Positions 44,609 to 53,018 of a stretch of DNA of 54,838 bases are shown in pieces. The translations under genes and the position numbers were made by a program. Each line of letters starts with the position of its first letter. Positions within the stretch are counted from its first letter, which is position 1. The notes beneath the pieces are model-generated. The model was not told the DNA's origin. It saw nothing but the letters and a program-made list of their open reading frames with translations, and searched no databases. Source of the DNA: JAEVLT01 sp964484065 (GTDB taxonomy: Bacteria > Bacillota > Bacilli > Bacillales > Cytobacillaceae). Location of the stretch: NCBI GenBank assembly GCA_964484065.1, contig CAZAEW010000020.1:1-54838 (forward strand), written 5' to 3'.

Positions 44609-46015
44609 TTAGAAAGATCCTTTTTCCCAACGGCCATTATTCAAGTCGTTAGCGATTTTCTTAAATTTATCATCAGATAAGTTATACATTAAACCGATGA
44701 TGATGGCAGCCAGCAGCAAAGCAACCGCCGGATAAAGTGTCATTGTACCTTTAATACCAAGCAGTGTTCCTGCAGATTGATGAGCGTTTGCAACATAACC
44801 AGTTGCAGCTAAAACACCGGCAGAAACAAGAGCAGCAAGTGACTGTGCAATTTTTCTGGAGAAGTTGAATGCTGCATAAGTTACACCTTCTTTGCGGACA
44901 CCTGTGTGCCAATGACCATAATCAATTGCGTCAGAAACGAATGCCCAAGTTACGCCATTTGAGATTGCAAGAGCGGCATAACCGATTGATACTAAAACGA
45001 TAAAAGTGTAAATGTTTGTTGGAATCACAAAGTTTAAACCATCAGCAGCAACACCAATTAACAAACCGGCCATTGCTGTTTTCTTTTTGCCAAAGCGGCG
45101 AACTAACATCGGAATCAGCATAATCCCTACAACAGAGCTGCCCATTTGGATAAAGTTAATAATTGGCTGTAAGCCAACGTGGCCAAGATTATATTGGCAG
45201 AAGTAGATCATCATTGCGTTATTTGTATTCATTGCGGAAATGGTGAATAATGTCATTAACACTAAGCTCCACAATGGACGGTTCGTAAATACAACACGGA
45301 AATAATCTTTCGCGGATGCTTTCTCTTTTCCTTTAGCGCTTTCCGTTTTAATATGTTCTTTCGTACCTTTGTAGCAGATAAAGAATCCGATTACACCAAT
45401 AATAGCCATAATTGCGGCAGTAACAGGATAGCCGAGTTTTGTACTTGAGAACATCCCCAAAATCGGTACAAAGGCAACGCCGGTAACCAATTGAGCTCCT
45501 ATTGAACCCGCCTGTCGCGTCGAAGCCATAAAGGACCGTTCACCGACATCCCGCGTCATTACGGAAGCCAAGGAACCATACGGCACGTTTGTAAACGAGT
45601 AAACAAGCCCCCATGCCATATAGGTAATGTATGCCCAAGCGATTTTCCCGCCCATGGAAAGATCAGGCATTGTAAAGGTTACTACTGTTAAAACGGCAAG
45701 AATAATGGAAGAAAGCATCATGACAGGACGGAATTTTCCGCGCGGACCCGGTGTCCTTGAATCGATGATTGATCCTGCTAAAGGATCCATAAATGCATCA
45801 AAAATCTTGGTTATCGAAAAAACACCTGCTGCAGCTGCAGCGCTGATACCAGCAACGTCGGTATAAAAGTGCATTAAATAAGACTGGCCCAAGTCAAACA
45901 TGAAGCCGTTTCCAAAATCACCAAAACCATAAAGCGCTTTCTCTTTTGTCGGGATTTTTTGAGTTCCCTGATCTGAATCTATATGTTCTAATTTATTTGC
46001 TAAATTCTCAGCCAT
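44609..46015 (-). CDS. GPH-family sugar/hexuronide:cation symporter
   Basis: A 468-residue, 12-helix transporter of the glycoside-pentoside-hexuronide family (MelB/GusB/YjmB type). It opens with EKALYGFGDFGNGFMFDLGQSYLMHFYTDV and carries the signature KIFDAFMDPLAGSIIDSRTPGPRGKFRP near residues 68-95. Its position directly after uxaC mirrors yjmB in B. subtilis. Galacturonate or oligogalacturonide uptake is inferred from context. AAGGTGG precedes the ATG. Confidence 0.9.
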   Translation of the reverse strand: MAENLANKLEHIDSDQGTQKIPTKEKALYGFGDFGNGFMFDLGQSYLMHFYTDVAGISAAAAAGVFSITKIFDAFMDPLAGSIIDSRTPGPRGKFRPVMMLSSIILAVLTVVTFTMPDLSMGGKIAWAYITYMAWGLVYSFTNVPYGSLASVMTRDVGERSFMASTRQAGSIGAQLVTGVAFVPILGMFSSTKLGYPVTAAIMAIIGVIGFFICYKGTKEHIKTESAKGKEKASAKDYFRVVFTNRPLWSLVLMTLFTISAMNTNNAMMIYFCQYNLGHVGLQPIINFIQMGSSVVGIMLIPMLVRRFGKKKTAMAGLLIGVAADGLNFVIPTNIYTFIVLVSIGYAALAISNGVTWAFVSDAIDYGHWHTGVRKEGVTYAAFNFSRKIAQSLAALVSAGVLAATGYVANAHQSAGTLLGIKGTMTLYPAVALLLAAIIIGLMYNLSDDKFKKIANDLNNGRWEKGSF

Positions 46016-46152
46016 GAGTACACCACCTTGTTATAATAGGCACTGCAATTTTCAATATTTTCATTAACACAATGAAGCTGGTTTCAAAATGATGATGCGC
46101 TTGTAAACGCCTTTTATATTTTGCTATAATTATTTTGAATAGTTTTTTCTGA

Positions 46153-46219
46153 GGACTCCCGTAGATACTTGTTTCATTCGCCAATCAAACAAGTATCTAC
46201 ATATGGGAATCCTTTTTTT
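46153..46219. repeat. long perfect hairpin between uxaC and symporter gene
   Basis: GTAGATACTTGTTT (46161-46174) and AAACAAGTATCTAC (46187-46200) form a perfect 14-bp stem. It is extended by GGACTCCC (46153-46160) against GGGAATCC (46205-46212) with a 4-base bulge. T7 follows on the plus strand only, whereas both flanking genes are on the minus strand. It is therefore more likely an mRNA-stability or processing structure, or a repeat remnant, than a terminator of these genes. Confidence 0.75.
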
Positions 46220-47624
46220 ATAGATCAAATCCGAAATATTCTTTTGCATTGTTATAGGAAATACCTTGAACAATCTTGCCTAAAAACTCAATCTTATTTG
46301 GAACTTCTCCATTTTCAACCCATTCAGCGATTAGAGCGCAGACAATTCTTCTAAAATATTCATGTCTTGTATAAGAGAGAAAACTTCTTGAGTCTGTCAG
46401 CATGCCGATGAACCGGCTGAACAGTCCTAAATTGGACAAAGCCTTCATTTGCTCAAGCATTCCGTCTTTATGGTCGTTAAACCACCATGCTGTACCGAAT
46501 TGAATTTTCCCGGGAATTCCCCCGCCTTGGTAATTCCCAATCATCGTTCCGATTACAAAGTTATCGTTTGGATTGAGAGAATAAATAATTGTCTTTGGCA
46601 GCGCATTTCCTTGCTCCAATGTATCCAGCAATCTGGCTAATGGTTTTGCAATTCCTTCATCATTGATGGAATCCCAGCCTGTATCAGGCCCCATTGCTTT
46701 AAACATCCTGGTATTATTGTTTCTAAGCGCATTGATATGAAATTGCATCGCCCATCCTAGTGCAGAATAGAGTTTTCCCAAAAATGTTAAAGTAAATGTT
46801 TTGTATTTCTTTTCTGCTTCTTCGGAAACTTTCCCGCCATTTAATGCTTCCTGGAAAATTTGCGCAGCCTCTTCTTTCGAAGTATCGGCATACATCATTT
46901 TGTCGAGAGCGTGGTCTGAAACCTTGCATCCGACGGAATGGAAAAATTGAACTCTTGATTCAAGTGCTTTTAGAAAATCATCATAAGATTCAATTTTTAC
47001 ACCAGCTGCATCCTGCAGCTTGTTTACCCAGTCAACAAAACCGTCGCGATTGATTTCAAGCCCTTTATCAGGTCTGAAGCTAGGCAGAACCTCGACATCA
47101 AAATCTTTTTCCTCTTTTAATCGCAAGTGATATTCTAAATTGTCAGTCGGATCATCCGTTGTGCAAACGACTTTAACATTTGACTTCTTGATCAAATCCC
47201 TTGCACCGAAGCCTTCACTGTTCAATAGGGCATTTACTTTATCCCAGATCATCGGAGCTGTTTCTTCATCCAGCAGTTCGTGGATTCCAAAATATCGCTG
47301 TAATTCTAAGTGCGTCCAGTGATATAAAGGATTACCGATTGTCATTGGAACGGTTTTCGCCCAAGCCAGAAACTTGTCATAATCACTGGCACCGCCGGTA
47401 ATATATTCTTCTTCTATCCCATTGCTTCTCATTTGCCGCCACTTGTAATGGTCGCCATAAAGCCATATTTCGGTAATATTCTTAAATGATTTATTTTCAT
47501 ATATTTCTTTAGGGCTTAAGTGACAATGATAGTCGATAATCGGCATATTCTTTGCATACTCATGATAAAGGCGGATTGCAGTTTCGTTTTTCAGCAGGAA
47601 ATTTTCATCCATAAAACCTTTCAC
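46218..47624 (-). CDS. uxaC: uronate isomerase
   Basis: Amidohydrolase-superfamily isomerase (468 residues) converting D-galacturonate to D-tagaturonate and D-glucuronate to D-fructuronate. The metal-binding His33 and His35 are in IIDYHCHLSP, and VCTTDDPTDNLEYH and GMLTDSRSFLSYTRHEYFRRI are diagnostic. I keep the GTG at 47624 because the N-terminal pattern MxxFMxxNFLL is conserved in UxaC; an ATG 12 bases downstream is the alternative. It is the first gene of the cluster, with two palindromic operators upstream. Confidence 0.95.
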   Translation of the reverse strand: MKGFMDENFLLKNETAIRLYHEYAKNMPIIDYHCHLSPKEIYENKSFKNITEIWLYGDHYKWRQMRSNGIEEEYITGGASDYDKFLAWAKTVPMTIGNPLYHWTHLELQRYFGIHELLDEETAPMIWDKVNALLNSEGFGARDLIKKSNVKVVCTTDDPTDNLEYHLRLKEEKDFDVEVLPSFRPDKGLEINRDGFVDWVNKLQDAAGVKIESYDDFLKALESRVQFFHSVGCKVSDHALDKMMYADTSKEEAAQIFQEALNGGKVSEEAEKKYKTFTLTFLGKLYSALGWAMQFHINALRNNNTRMFKAMGPDTGWDSINDEGIAKPLARLLDTLEQGNALPKTIIYSLNPNDNFVIGTMIGNYQGGGIPGKIQFGTAWWFNDHKDGMLEQMKALSNLGLFSRFIGMLTDSRSFLSYTRHEYFRRIVCALIAEWVENGEVPNKIEFLGKIVQGISYNNAKEYFGFDL

Positions 47625-47677
47625 TTCTTCACCATCTTTCTTTTCTTAAATTGAAATTCATGTTGCTGCTGAATGTT

Positions 47678-47691
47678 TGTTAACGTTAACA
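47678..47691. promoter_or_regulatory. perfect LacI-type operator upstream of uxaC
   Basis: TGTTAACGTTAACA is a perfect palindrome with the central CG of LacI-family sites. It also matches 13 of 14 positions of the CcpA cre consensus. It lies 54 bases upstream of uxaC. Confidence 0.75.
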
Positions 47692-47764
47692 TTATTTGAT
47701 AAAAAAAATCATATTTATATATTATTGTTTTAAACTTCCATATTTAGATAATTAGAATCATTGA

Positions 47765-47778
47765 TGTTAACGTGAACA
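47765..47778. promoter_or_regulatory. second LacI-type operator upstream of uxaC
   Basis: TGTTAACGTGAACA differs from the first operator at one base. Centre-to-centre spacing is 87 bp, close to eight helical turns, compatible with repression loops. The AT-rich stretch between them likely holds the promoter. Confidence 0.7.
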
Positions 47779-47892
47779 TTTAGCATGGTTTTATTCTAGC
47801 TTGGAAGTGACTATTTTTCAATCGTTTTTTAATAAAATGTAACCGATTTCTTAAAACGTTCACAATCACAAAATAATGACCTTTTTCTCGGG

Positions 47893-47930
47893 TATCCACC
47901 CCCTTCCATTTAGGAAGGGAATGGATATTT
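47893..47930. repeat. inverted repeat after pyruvate oxidase gene
   Basis: TATCCA/TGGATA and CCCTTCC/GGAAGGG form an imperfect hairpin just after the pyruvate oxidase stop. A T run is present on the plus strand but not the minus, so its role as terminator for the minus-strand gene is doubtful. Confidence 0.5.
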
Positions 47931-47931
47931 T

Positions 47932-49632
47932 TCATAAAGGAGGGAGTTCAATCCGGCCTTCTTCAAGCAAGACCTTCAGCATATGCTTTGTATATCCTTT
48001 CGCCTGAGCAAAAGTGATTTTGGCCGGCAGCGGCGCCTCGTCCGCATCAACCGCAATGTCCACAATACATGGTTTATTTAGTCTGACTGCCTCCTCCAGT
48101 GCCGGAAGCAAATCCTCGGAATTTTCCACCCTGAATCCTGCTCCGCCGCAGCTTTTTGCGTATTCGGCAAAATTGGGATTATGAAGGTCCGTTCCAAACT
48201 CAATATTGCCCATTACTTCTTGTTCAAATTTAATCATCGCGATCTTATGATTGTTTAGGACAATAACAACAATCGGCAAATGATACTTAACAGCGGTGAC
48301 AAAGTCCTGCATTGTCATTCCAAAGCCGCCGTCACCGCATATTGCAAACACTTGTTTTTCCGGAAAGGCAATCTTACCGGCAATGGCTCCCGGCAAACCG
48401 CAGCCGAGGGTGGCAAGCCAGCTGGAGATGATGAACCGCTGATTGGTCATATGAAAATGGCGTGCCATCCAGACGGTGACATTGCCGACATCCACTGAAA
48501 GAACTGCATCATCAGCAACGACACTTTGAAGTTCATGAATCACATGCTGCGGCTTTAGCGGCGATGATGGATCTGCTTCCCGCCCCTCCAATTTATTGCG
48601 CCACTCGGCCATTCTTTCCTGGCTTTTTTCCAAAAATACACGGTTTTCTTTGCGCTCGACATGTTCACCGAGCCATTCAAGCGTTTTACCTGCTTCACCT
48701 GCCAATCCAACCGTTACCGGATAGCGCTTGCCAATTTGTGCTGGGTCAATATCAATGTGAATCGTGTTTGCTTGTTCAGGCAAAAAACCGGTAAATGGAA
48801 AAGATGTTCCAACCATAATCAGCGCATCTGTTTCCTGCATCCCATCATACGCCGCTCTCGTTCCAATAAGCCCCAGACCTCCTAAACAATACGGATGTTT
48901 GTCAGGGATCGCCCCTTTTCCAGGAAGAGTCAGGACAATCGGAGCGGCAATTTTTTCCGCAAAAGCCAAAAGAGTATCCCGGATCCCCTGGACACCCCTC
49001 CCTGCCAGAATAATTGGTTTTTCGGCCTTTTCAATAATTTCAGCAGCATGTTCCAAGTCTTCTTTCAAAGGAAACAATTCTTGTTTCACCGTAAAATGGG
49101 AAGTGACCCGTGCTTCCTTTCCTACCTCAAAACGGGGAATATCGTCGGGAATTGTCAGCACCGCTACCCCTTTTTTGGCATAGGCTGTGCGAATCGCTTG
49201 ATTGACGACGGCCGGAAGCTGTTCCGCTGACATGATCCGCTGATTGTACACAGCTACATCATCAAACATCCGCTCTAAATTGATTTCTTGAAACGAATCA
49301 GTCCCAAGAAGATCTGTTTCCACTTGCCCTGTAATAGCCAGCACCGGAACGTGATCGAGCTTTGCATCATATAATCCGTTCAATAAGTGGATCGCCCCCG
49401 GTCCGGCAATGGCCGTGCAAACCCCAATTTTCCCCGTCAGTTTCGCATAGGCTGCAGCGGCCAGAGCACCTGCTTCCTCATGCCTGACCTGGATAAACTT
49501 CATTTTATCCTTAACCTTTCGTAAAGGCTCAATAATCGAATTGATCGAATCACCGGGCATCCCATAAATATGGTCCACACCCCATTCGATTAATAATTCA
49601 ATTAATTTCTCGCCTGCTGTTGGTTTAAACAT
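47932..49632 (-). CDS. TPP-dependent pyruvate oxidase (YdaP/PoxB type)
   Basis: A 566-residue flavoprotein/TPP enzyme decarboxylating pyruvate to acetate, or to acetyl phosphate in lactic bacteria. It has three domains: PYR (1-180; catalytic Glu in VRHEEAGALAAAAYAKLTG), a central FAD-type domain (185-340; GRGVQGIRD, GLIGTRAAYDGM) and PP (350-530; ICGDGGFGMTMQDF...NNHKIAMIKFEQ). The C-terminal helix region could serve membrane association as in PoxB (inference). Acetolactate synthase is less likely: the sequence fits YdaP better. ATG 49632 has AAAGGAG about 11 bases upstream. Confidence 0.9.
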   Translation of the reverse strand: MFKPTAGEKLIELLIEWGVDHIYGMPGDSINSIIEPLRKVKDKMKFIQVRHEEAGALAAAAYAKLTGKIGVCTAIAGPGAIHLLNGLYDAKLDHVPVLAITGQVETDLLGTDSFQEINLERMFDDVAVYNQRIMSAEQLPAVVNQAIRTAYAKKGVAVLTIPDDIPRFEVGKEARVTSHFTVKQELFPLKEDLEHAAEIIEKAEKPIILAGRGVQGIRDTLLAFAEKIAAPIVLTLPGKGAIPDKHPYCLGGLGLIGTRAAYDGMQETDALIMVGTSFPFTGFLPEQANTIHIDIDPAQIGKRYPVTVGLAGEAGKTLEWLGEHVERKENRVFLEKSQERMAEWRNKLEGREADPSSPLKPQHVIHELQSVVADDAVLSVDVGNVTVWMARHFHMTNQRFIISSWLATLGCGLPGAIAGKIAFPEKQVFAICGDGGFGMTMQDFVTAVKYHLPIVVIVLNNHKIAMIKFEQEVMGNIEFGTDLHNPNFAEYAKSCGGAGFRVENSEDLLPALEEAVRLNKPCIVDIAVDADEAPLPAKITFAQAKGYTKHMLKVLLEEGRIELPPL

Positions 49633-49747
49633 GGACTCTGACACTCCTTTGGTTAATGAATAGTCATAGTTTGAGACGTTTTACTAATCTTTAGTCCAAT
49701 TGGGTAAATTTTAAAAGAATAAATCTTCCCGACAGCAGGTGATTACA

Positions 49748-50515
49748 ATGAAAAAAATCGTTTTGATTCGCCATGGGCAAAGCCAATATAATCTTGAAAA
49801 CCGATTCACCGGTTGGAAAGATGTTGATTTAACAGATGAGGGGTATCATGAGGCGCGTGAAGCCGGCCGAATCCTAAAAAAACACGGATTTGTTTTTGAC
49901 ACCGCCCACACTTCCGTTTTAAAAAGGGCTGTGAGAACACTATGGATCATTCTTCATGAGATGGATCTTGTCTGGATTCCGATTCACCCTTCCTGGAGAC
50001 TGAACGAACGGCATTATGGGGCATTGCAGGGAATGAATAAAGATGAGGTTATCAACAAATATGGCGAAGATCAGGTCAATGAATGGCGAAGGTCGGCCGG
50101 TATCCGCCCACCTGCCCTTTCAGAAGATGAACACTTATGCGATGTAGCAGATCCAAAGTACGTGAGAATCGAAAAAACGCAAATTCCGTATACAGAGAGT
50201 CTCCTCGATACCGAAAAGAGGGTCCTGGTTTGTTGGAACGAACAAATTGTTCCGAATCTGAAACACCATCAGCACTTGATTATTTCCGCACATGGCAATA
50301 CACTGAGGGCTTTGGTGAAATATTTGGATCAAATTCCAGATGACGGGATTGTCAGTTTAAACATTCCAAACAGTATCCCGCTTGTTTATGAATTAGATGA
50401 AGATTTAAAACCGATCAGACATTATTATTTGTGCGATGAAGGCGAATTGAAGGAAAGCAGTGTCCCCAGGCATATGGATATGAATGATCCGGATAACTGC
50501 GATTGGATCGGATAA
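49748..50515 (+). CDS. gpmA: 2,3-bisphosphoglycerate-dependent phosphoglycerate mutase
   Basis: A 255-residue glycolytic mutase interconverting 3- and 2-phosphoglycerate. The phosphohistidine loop is LIRHGQSQYNLENRFTGW (His near residue 8), with LNERHYGALQG (catalytic Glu) and ISAHGNTLRALVKYLD (second His). Most Bacillus use the Mn-dependent GpmI, so this is probably an additional isoform. The usual YDIPPPPL loop reads AGIRPPAL here, and the C terminus has an extra acidic tail (MDMNDPDNCDWIG). ATG 49748 is preceded by CAGGTG. Divergent from the pyruvate oxidase gene. Confidence 0.92.
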   Translation: MKKIVLIRHGQSQYNLENRFTGWKDVDLTDEGYHEAREAGRILKKHGFVFDTAHTSVLKRAVRTLWIILHEMDLVWIPIHPSWRLNERHYGALQGMNKDEVINKYGEDQVNEWRRSAGIRPPALSEDEHLCDVADPKYVRIEKTQIPYTESLLDTEKRVLVCWNEQIVPNLKHHQHLIISAHGNTLRALVKYLDQIPDDGIVSLNIPNSIPLVYELDEDLKPIRHYYLCDEGELKESSVPRHMDMNDPDNCDWIG

Positions 50516-50689
50516 AGTAAAACTTCCATCAATGGAGGCTTCCTCATCCCCTAAAGCTTTTTTTGTTAAATGCAGGCAAAAAAAAGAGATTGGCGCTCTT
50601 GCACCAATCAAATATTATGGGAAGTTATTAAGAAAAGAGCTGGTGAACCATTACTCTTCAATTAAGTTGTTTCTATCATAAAAAATAGA

Positions 50690-50745
50690 TTTGTAGAAAT
50701 TATAGAGAAGTTATGTGGAATTTGTGAAGATATACCTATATGTTT
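50690..50745. repeat. possible degenerate 21/22-bp repeat remnant
   Basis: GTAGAAATTATAGAGAAGTT and GTGGAATTTGTGAAGAT follow each other at a 22-base spacing and resemble units of the array at 24755-24880. They lie in the 443-base gap between gpmA and the serine hydrolase gene, which otherwise shows only AT-rich sequence and a TATAAT (50822-50827) inside a CATTGT/ACAATG inverted repeat. Confidence 0.3.
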
Positions 50746-50958
50746 ATAGGAAATTTTGGACTGTCTTAAATGAATCCTGATAGGTAGGATTATATCTGTT
50801 TATTTAAGAATGACATCCATTGTATAATCACATTATCAACACAATGATTAAATTGTTTTATAAATTTGGCAGAACATCTCATCTAATGTTTTAGAAAGAA
50901 TCCGTTCAGCAAAAGATTATTTCCGCCTATTAACCTTAACAGAAAGGTGAAGAAACAA

Positions 50959-52137
50959 GTGAAACCTCGTATGGACCGATATCATTCATTAAAAAGGCGG
51001 CAAAAAAAAGCATTTAAACAATTCATGACCCAATTTCTTTTTTTAATTGCAACGGCTGGGATCTTGATCACCGGTGTCTATTTCATCTTACACCGTTCCG
51101 CCCACAGTTCAGCCGAGACACAGATTATGACACATCATCTCTCTCAAAAGAAACCCGCCCTTAAAACCGCTGCAGCACCGCTGCCGGCAGAAGAGGTAAA
51201 TAATGATCCGGCAATCGATCAATATTTAAAAAGTTTAAATTTTAGCGGAACTGCATTAGTTGTAAAAGACAACAAGGTGATCATCAATAAAGGCTATGGA
51301 TATGCAGATATCGAAAAGAAACTTCAGAATAATTCCGGAACCGTCTATTATATTGGTTCGATTACAAAAGTTTTCATTTCTACGGCCATTATGCAGCTGC
51401 AGGAAAAAGGAAAGTTAAACATCAATGATTCTTTATCACAATATATTCCTGATTTTCCAAACGGAAATCAAATAAAGCTTTACCATCTATTAACCCATTC
51501 TTCCGGGATACCGGAACATTCGGAATCGTTTGAAAAAATATCACACGATCAGTTAATCAAGAAAATTGCGATTGGCAAGTTAAAGTTCAAACCTGGGACA
51601 AATTGGAATTACAGTGACTCTAACTACGCCATCCTCGCGTATATTGCTGAAAAACAGGCTGGCGAACCGCTTGAACAATATATAAAAACACATGTATTTA
51701 TCCCAGCGGGCTTAAAGCATACAGGCTTTGGAGAAGATTTTTCTAAACAAACTTTTCCTTCTAAAGGATATAAGATAAAAGAAAATCAACTGGTTTCGCC
51801 TGCACTGCCAAATATGTCGCAGCTTTTTGGATCAGGGGATATTTACACAACTGCCTATGATATGTATTTGTTTGATAAAGCGCTTTATACCGGAAAATTG
51901 CTTAACCAGGAGAGCTTAAAGCAATTTTTTACCCCTTTCAAACATAATTATGCTCTAGGGTTATACAGTGACCCCGGAAGCTATTCCGATCACGGTGTCC
52001 TGCCTGGTTGGAATACGCTGAACAGCTTTAGCAAAAATGGCAGCAAATATGTCGTCCTGTTCTCCAACATCCAAAATGGAGTGAAATCACTGGGAGTTGT
52101 CAACAATCAGATTTATCTGATGTTAAGAAATCAATAA
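50959..52137 (+). CDS. membrane-anchored serine beta-lactamase-fold hydrolase (penicillin-binding protein-like)
   Basis: A 393-residue protein with a basic N terminus, one membrane helix (about 25-45), a linker and an extracellular class C beta-lactamase/DD-peptidase domain. Active-site motifs: SITK with nucleophile Ser134 and Lys137, YSDSNY with Tyr218 (YSN box variant), and DHGVLPGW as the third (HxG) box. Homologues include D-aminopeptidases, esterases and PBP4*. True beta-lactamase activity is not implied. GTG 50959 is preceded by AAAGGTG; the GTG at 50947 overlaps that site. Monocistronic with a strong terminator. Confidence 0.88.
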   Translation: MKPRMDRYHSLKRRQKKAFKQFMTQFLFLIATAGILITGVYFILHRSAHSSAETQIMTHHLSQKKPALKTAAAPLPAEEVNNDPAIDQYLKSLNFSGTALVVKDNKVIINKGYGYADIEKKLQNNSGTVYYIGSITKVFISTAIMQLQEKGKLNINDSLSQYIPDFPNGNQIKLYHLLTHSSGIPEHSESFEKISHDQLIKKIAIGKLKFKPGTNWNYSDSNYAILAYIAEKQAGEPLEQYIKTHVFIPAGLKHTGFGEDFSKQTFPSKGYKIKENQLVSPALPNMSQLFGSGDIYTTAYDMYLFDKALYTGKLLNQESLKQFFTPFKHNYALGLYSDPGSYSDHGVLPGWNTLNSFSKNGSKYVVLFSNIQNGVKSLGVVNNQIYLMLRNQ

Positions 52138-52168
52138 AAAATCGACAGGGTCCTCCTGTCGATTTTTT
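52136..52168 (+). terminator. intrinsic terminator
   Basis: Perfect 14-bp stem AAAAAATCGACAGG / CCTGTCGATTTTTT with a 5-nt loop, at the end of the serine hydrolase gene. Confidence 0.93.
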
Positions 52169-52353
52169 ATGCGTACTGTTTTGACTCTTCATTTTTGAAA
52201 AAGCTTTTCATCGCATGGAGAATATGTGCACCTCTTTTTCTTCATTAAAGCGCCCTTTTATGAAAGATCGTTCTGCTGATGTGTAATCCTGATATTGTAG
52301 AATATATCCCATTTATTAATACGTCCATTATCTATGTTCGGTTTATGTTCACC

Positions 52354-52926
52354 TTATTTAAGTAAATGTTCTTCGAAATGCTTTTTCACTTTGCTCCACT
52401 CTTCCTTAATAACACTATATAGGACTGTATGACGGATTATCCCTTCTTTTCGAATCATATGATTTCGAAGAATGCCCTCTTTTACCGCACCAATCCTTTC
52501 TATCGCTTTTTGTGAACGGTAGTTTTCATGACCTGTTTTTATTTGTACACGGTTAAGATGGAGTTCTTCAAAACAATATTTTAATAATAAATATTTACAA
52601 TTCGTATTGATATTTGAACGCCAATAAATAGGATTAATCCAAGTTGATCCTATTTCAAGTCGTTTATGTTGTTTTGATAGATCAAGAAACCAAGTAGCAC
52701 CGATTATTTTCTCTGTTTTTCTTTCTAGAATCACATACGCAAAATCCGTACCATGTTTACGTTTTTTTATGGCATCCTGAACATATTCAAACACGCGACT
52801 TTTCTCAGTTAAATCAACAGACATATGCTCCCATATTCGTTTATCTTGGGCTGCTTCATAAATTCCCTGGACATGTTCAAGTTCCATGGGGATTAACTGT
52901 ACAACATTGTTTTCTAACTTTTGCAT
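52354..52926 (-). CDS. GNAT N-acetyltransferase, RimJ/RimL type
   Basis: A 191-residue cytosolic acetyltransferase. Recognisable GNAT features are IIGATWFLDLS, the RLEIGSTWINPIYWRSNINTNCKYLLLKYCFEELHLNRVQIKT core (acetyl-CoA-binding region with a degenerate pyrophosphate loop) and NYRSQKAIERIGAVKEGILRNHMI. The acceptor is unknown. ATG 52926 follows AGGGAGTG. It is divergently transcribed from a MocR regulator 92 bases away, which likely controls it. Confidence 0.88.
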   Translation of the reverse strand: MQKLENNVVQLIPMELEHVQGIYEAAQDKRIWEHMSVDLTEKSRVFEYVQDAIKKRKHGTDFAYVILERKTEKIIGATWFLDLSKQHKRLEIGSTWINPIYWRSNINTNCKYLLLKYCFEELHLNRVQIKTGHENYRSQKAIERIGAVKEGILRNHMIRKEGIIRHTVLYSVIKEEWSKVKKHFEEHLLK

Positions 52927-53018
52927 TTCTATCACTCCCTTGCCTATATTAAACCTTTTTTCTGATATGATAAAAATAACCAAAAATGAACTTTAATATA
53001 ATACCAAGGGATGATGAG

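Noticed and set aside
46085..46130. cre site TGTAAACGCC upstream of the symporter gene
   Set aside because: Only the left half fits the consensus; the right half (CTTTT) does not.
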